Made by a program: the position numbers and the translations under genes
Notes under the pieces: generated by a model
Seen by the model: only the letters and a program-made list of their open reading frames with translations
Told to the model about the DNA's origin: nothing
Database searches by the model: none
Part shown: piece after piece, positions 6,330 through 6,526 of the stretch
How the letters are laid out: each line of letters starts with the position of its first letter
How positions within the stretch are numbered: the stretch's first letter is position 1
NCBI GenBank assembly: GCA_900768805.1
Contig: CAAGEF010000111.1
Coordinates: 1 to 6,526 of the forward strand
Origin: Clostridia bacterium
Lineage (GTDB): Bacteria > Bacillota > Clostridia > TANB77 > CAG-508
DNA: 6,526 nt
Reading direction: 5' to 3'

Positions 6330-6335
6330 AAATGT

Positions 6336-6355
6336 TTATAATATCAATATTATAA
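6336..6355. promoter_or_regulatory. Perfect 9-2-9 palindrome over the -10 box (possible operator)
   Basis: Arms TTATAATAT (6336-6344) and ATATTATAA (6347-6355) with a 2-base centre CA. It spans the whole -10 hexamer and the expected start of transcription. A partly overlapping repeat, AATATTAT / ATAATATT (6346-6353, 6359-6366), lies next to it. Position and symmetry fit a repressor site. All-A/T arms make chance symmetry more likely than in mixed sequence. Confidence 0.35.
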
Positions 6356-6377
6356 CATATAATATTAGAAAAATAAA
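6349..6377 (-). promoter_or_regulatory. Probable promoter of the glycosyltransferase gene
   Basis: On the minus strand, a perfect -10 TATAAT (6349-6354) extended by TGT (6355-6357). At 17 bases the -35 position (6372-6377) reads TTTATT, a weak match, so the extended -10 would carry the promoter. The expected start is near 6342, giving a leader of about 25 bases. Confidence 0.5.
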
Positions 6378-6463
6378 TAAAATTGGAAAAATTTACAAAT
6401 TGTTCACTGTAGGTTAGTCAATCATATGTCACACTTTTTTGAAAAATATATACTTTGAATACT

Positions 6464-6526
6464 CTATATTGTTAAAATTGATTCTTCTTGACTTTTATAT
6501 CTTTTTAAGAATTCCTTTGGGCTTAG
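6464..6526 (-). CDS. Possible C-terminal tail of a gene entering from the right edge
   Basis: Only one of the three minus-strand frames is open to the window end: 20 codons then TAG at 6464-6466, reading LSPKEFLKRYKSQEESILTI. The charged, amphipathic composition is protein-like. The 'SPKEFLKRY' stretch is loosely reminiscent of the tails of some DDE integrase-type transposases, but this is too short for a family call. No terminator was found between it and the glycosyltransferase promoter. A run of 20 open codons can occur by chance. Confidence 0.3.
   Translation of the reverse strand, partial: LSPKEFLKRYKSQEESILTI

Noticed and set aside
6316..6331. TTG at 6331 as the glycosyltransferase start
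   Set aside because: The codon overlaps the GGAGGT ribosome site. ATG 6316 sits 7 bases after that site, and the family's N-terminal strand (VITIVTAYP) begins just beyond it.

Overview
This is an AT-rich segment, most like a low-GC Gram-positive bacterium (Clostridia or a related Firmicutes lineage). The basis is heavy A/T codon choice, strong purine-rich ribosome sites (GGAGG, GGGGGAA, GAAGGGAG), sigma-A-type promoters with extended -10 boxes, and U-tailed hairpin terminators. Tryptophan is written TGG, and no gene needs UGA to be read as an amino acid, so the standard bacterial code fits. No rRNA, tRNA, CRISPR array or complete insertion sequence was seen.

Layout, left to right. Positions 2-2056 hold the end of a two-gene operon for a GldF/GldG-type ABC transporter. 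The permease is cut by the left edge, and a membrane-anchored extracytoplasmic GldG-like subunit follows. The operon ends at a good terminator. A gene-free spacer (2057-2334) comes next. It carries four successive inverted repeats, then a clear promoter for a Cof-type HAD phosphatase gene (2335-3151). That gene holds every family motif but is split by a one-base frameshift near 2770-2785. A second clear promoter drives a UlaG/UPF0173-like metallo-beta-lactamase-fold hydrolase (3231-3866). Its terminator hairpin contains the ribosome site and start codon of the next gene, a CaCA-family sodium/calcium-type exchanger (3914-4846). A minus-strand GT4 glycosyltransferase (4916-6316) converges on the exchanger, with a terminator between them. 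The glycosyltransferase has its own promoter region with a perfect 9-2-9 palindrome over the -10 box. A short open frame at the right edge may be the tail of another minus-strand gene.

The genes do not form one pathway. The permease and GldG-like genes clearly work together as one transporter. The HAD, MBL-fold, exchanger and glycosyltransferase genes look like separate housekeeping or accessory units. I do not see a wholly new multi-gene system. The most unusual signals are the terminator that doubles as the exchanger's translation start, the single-base break in the HAD gene at a UUU-UGA site, and the hairpin-rich spacer at 2066-2227.
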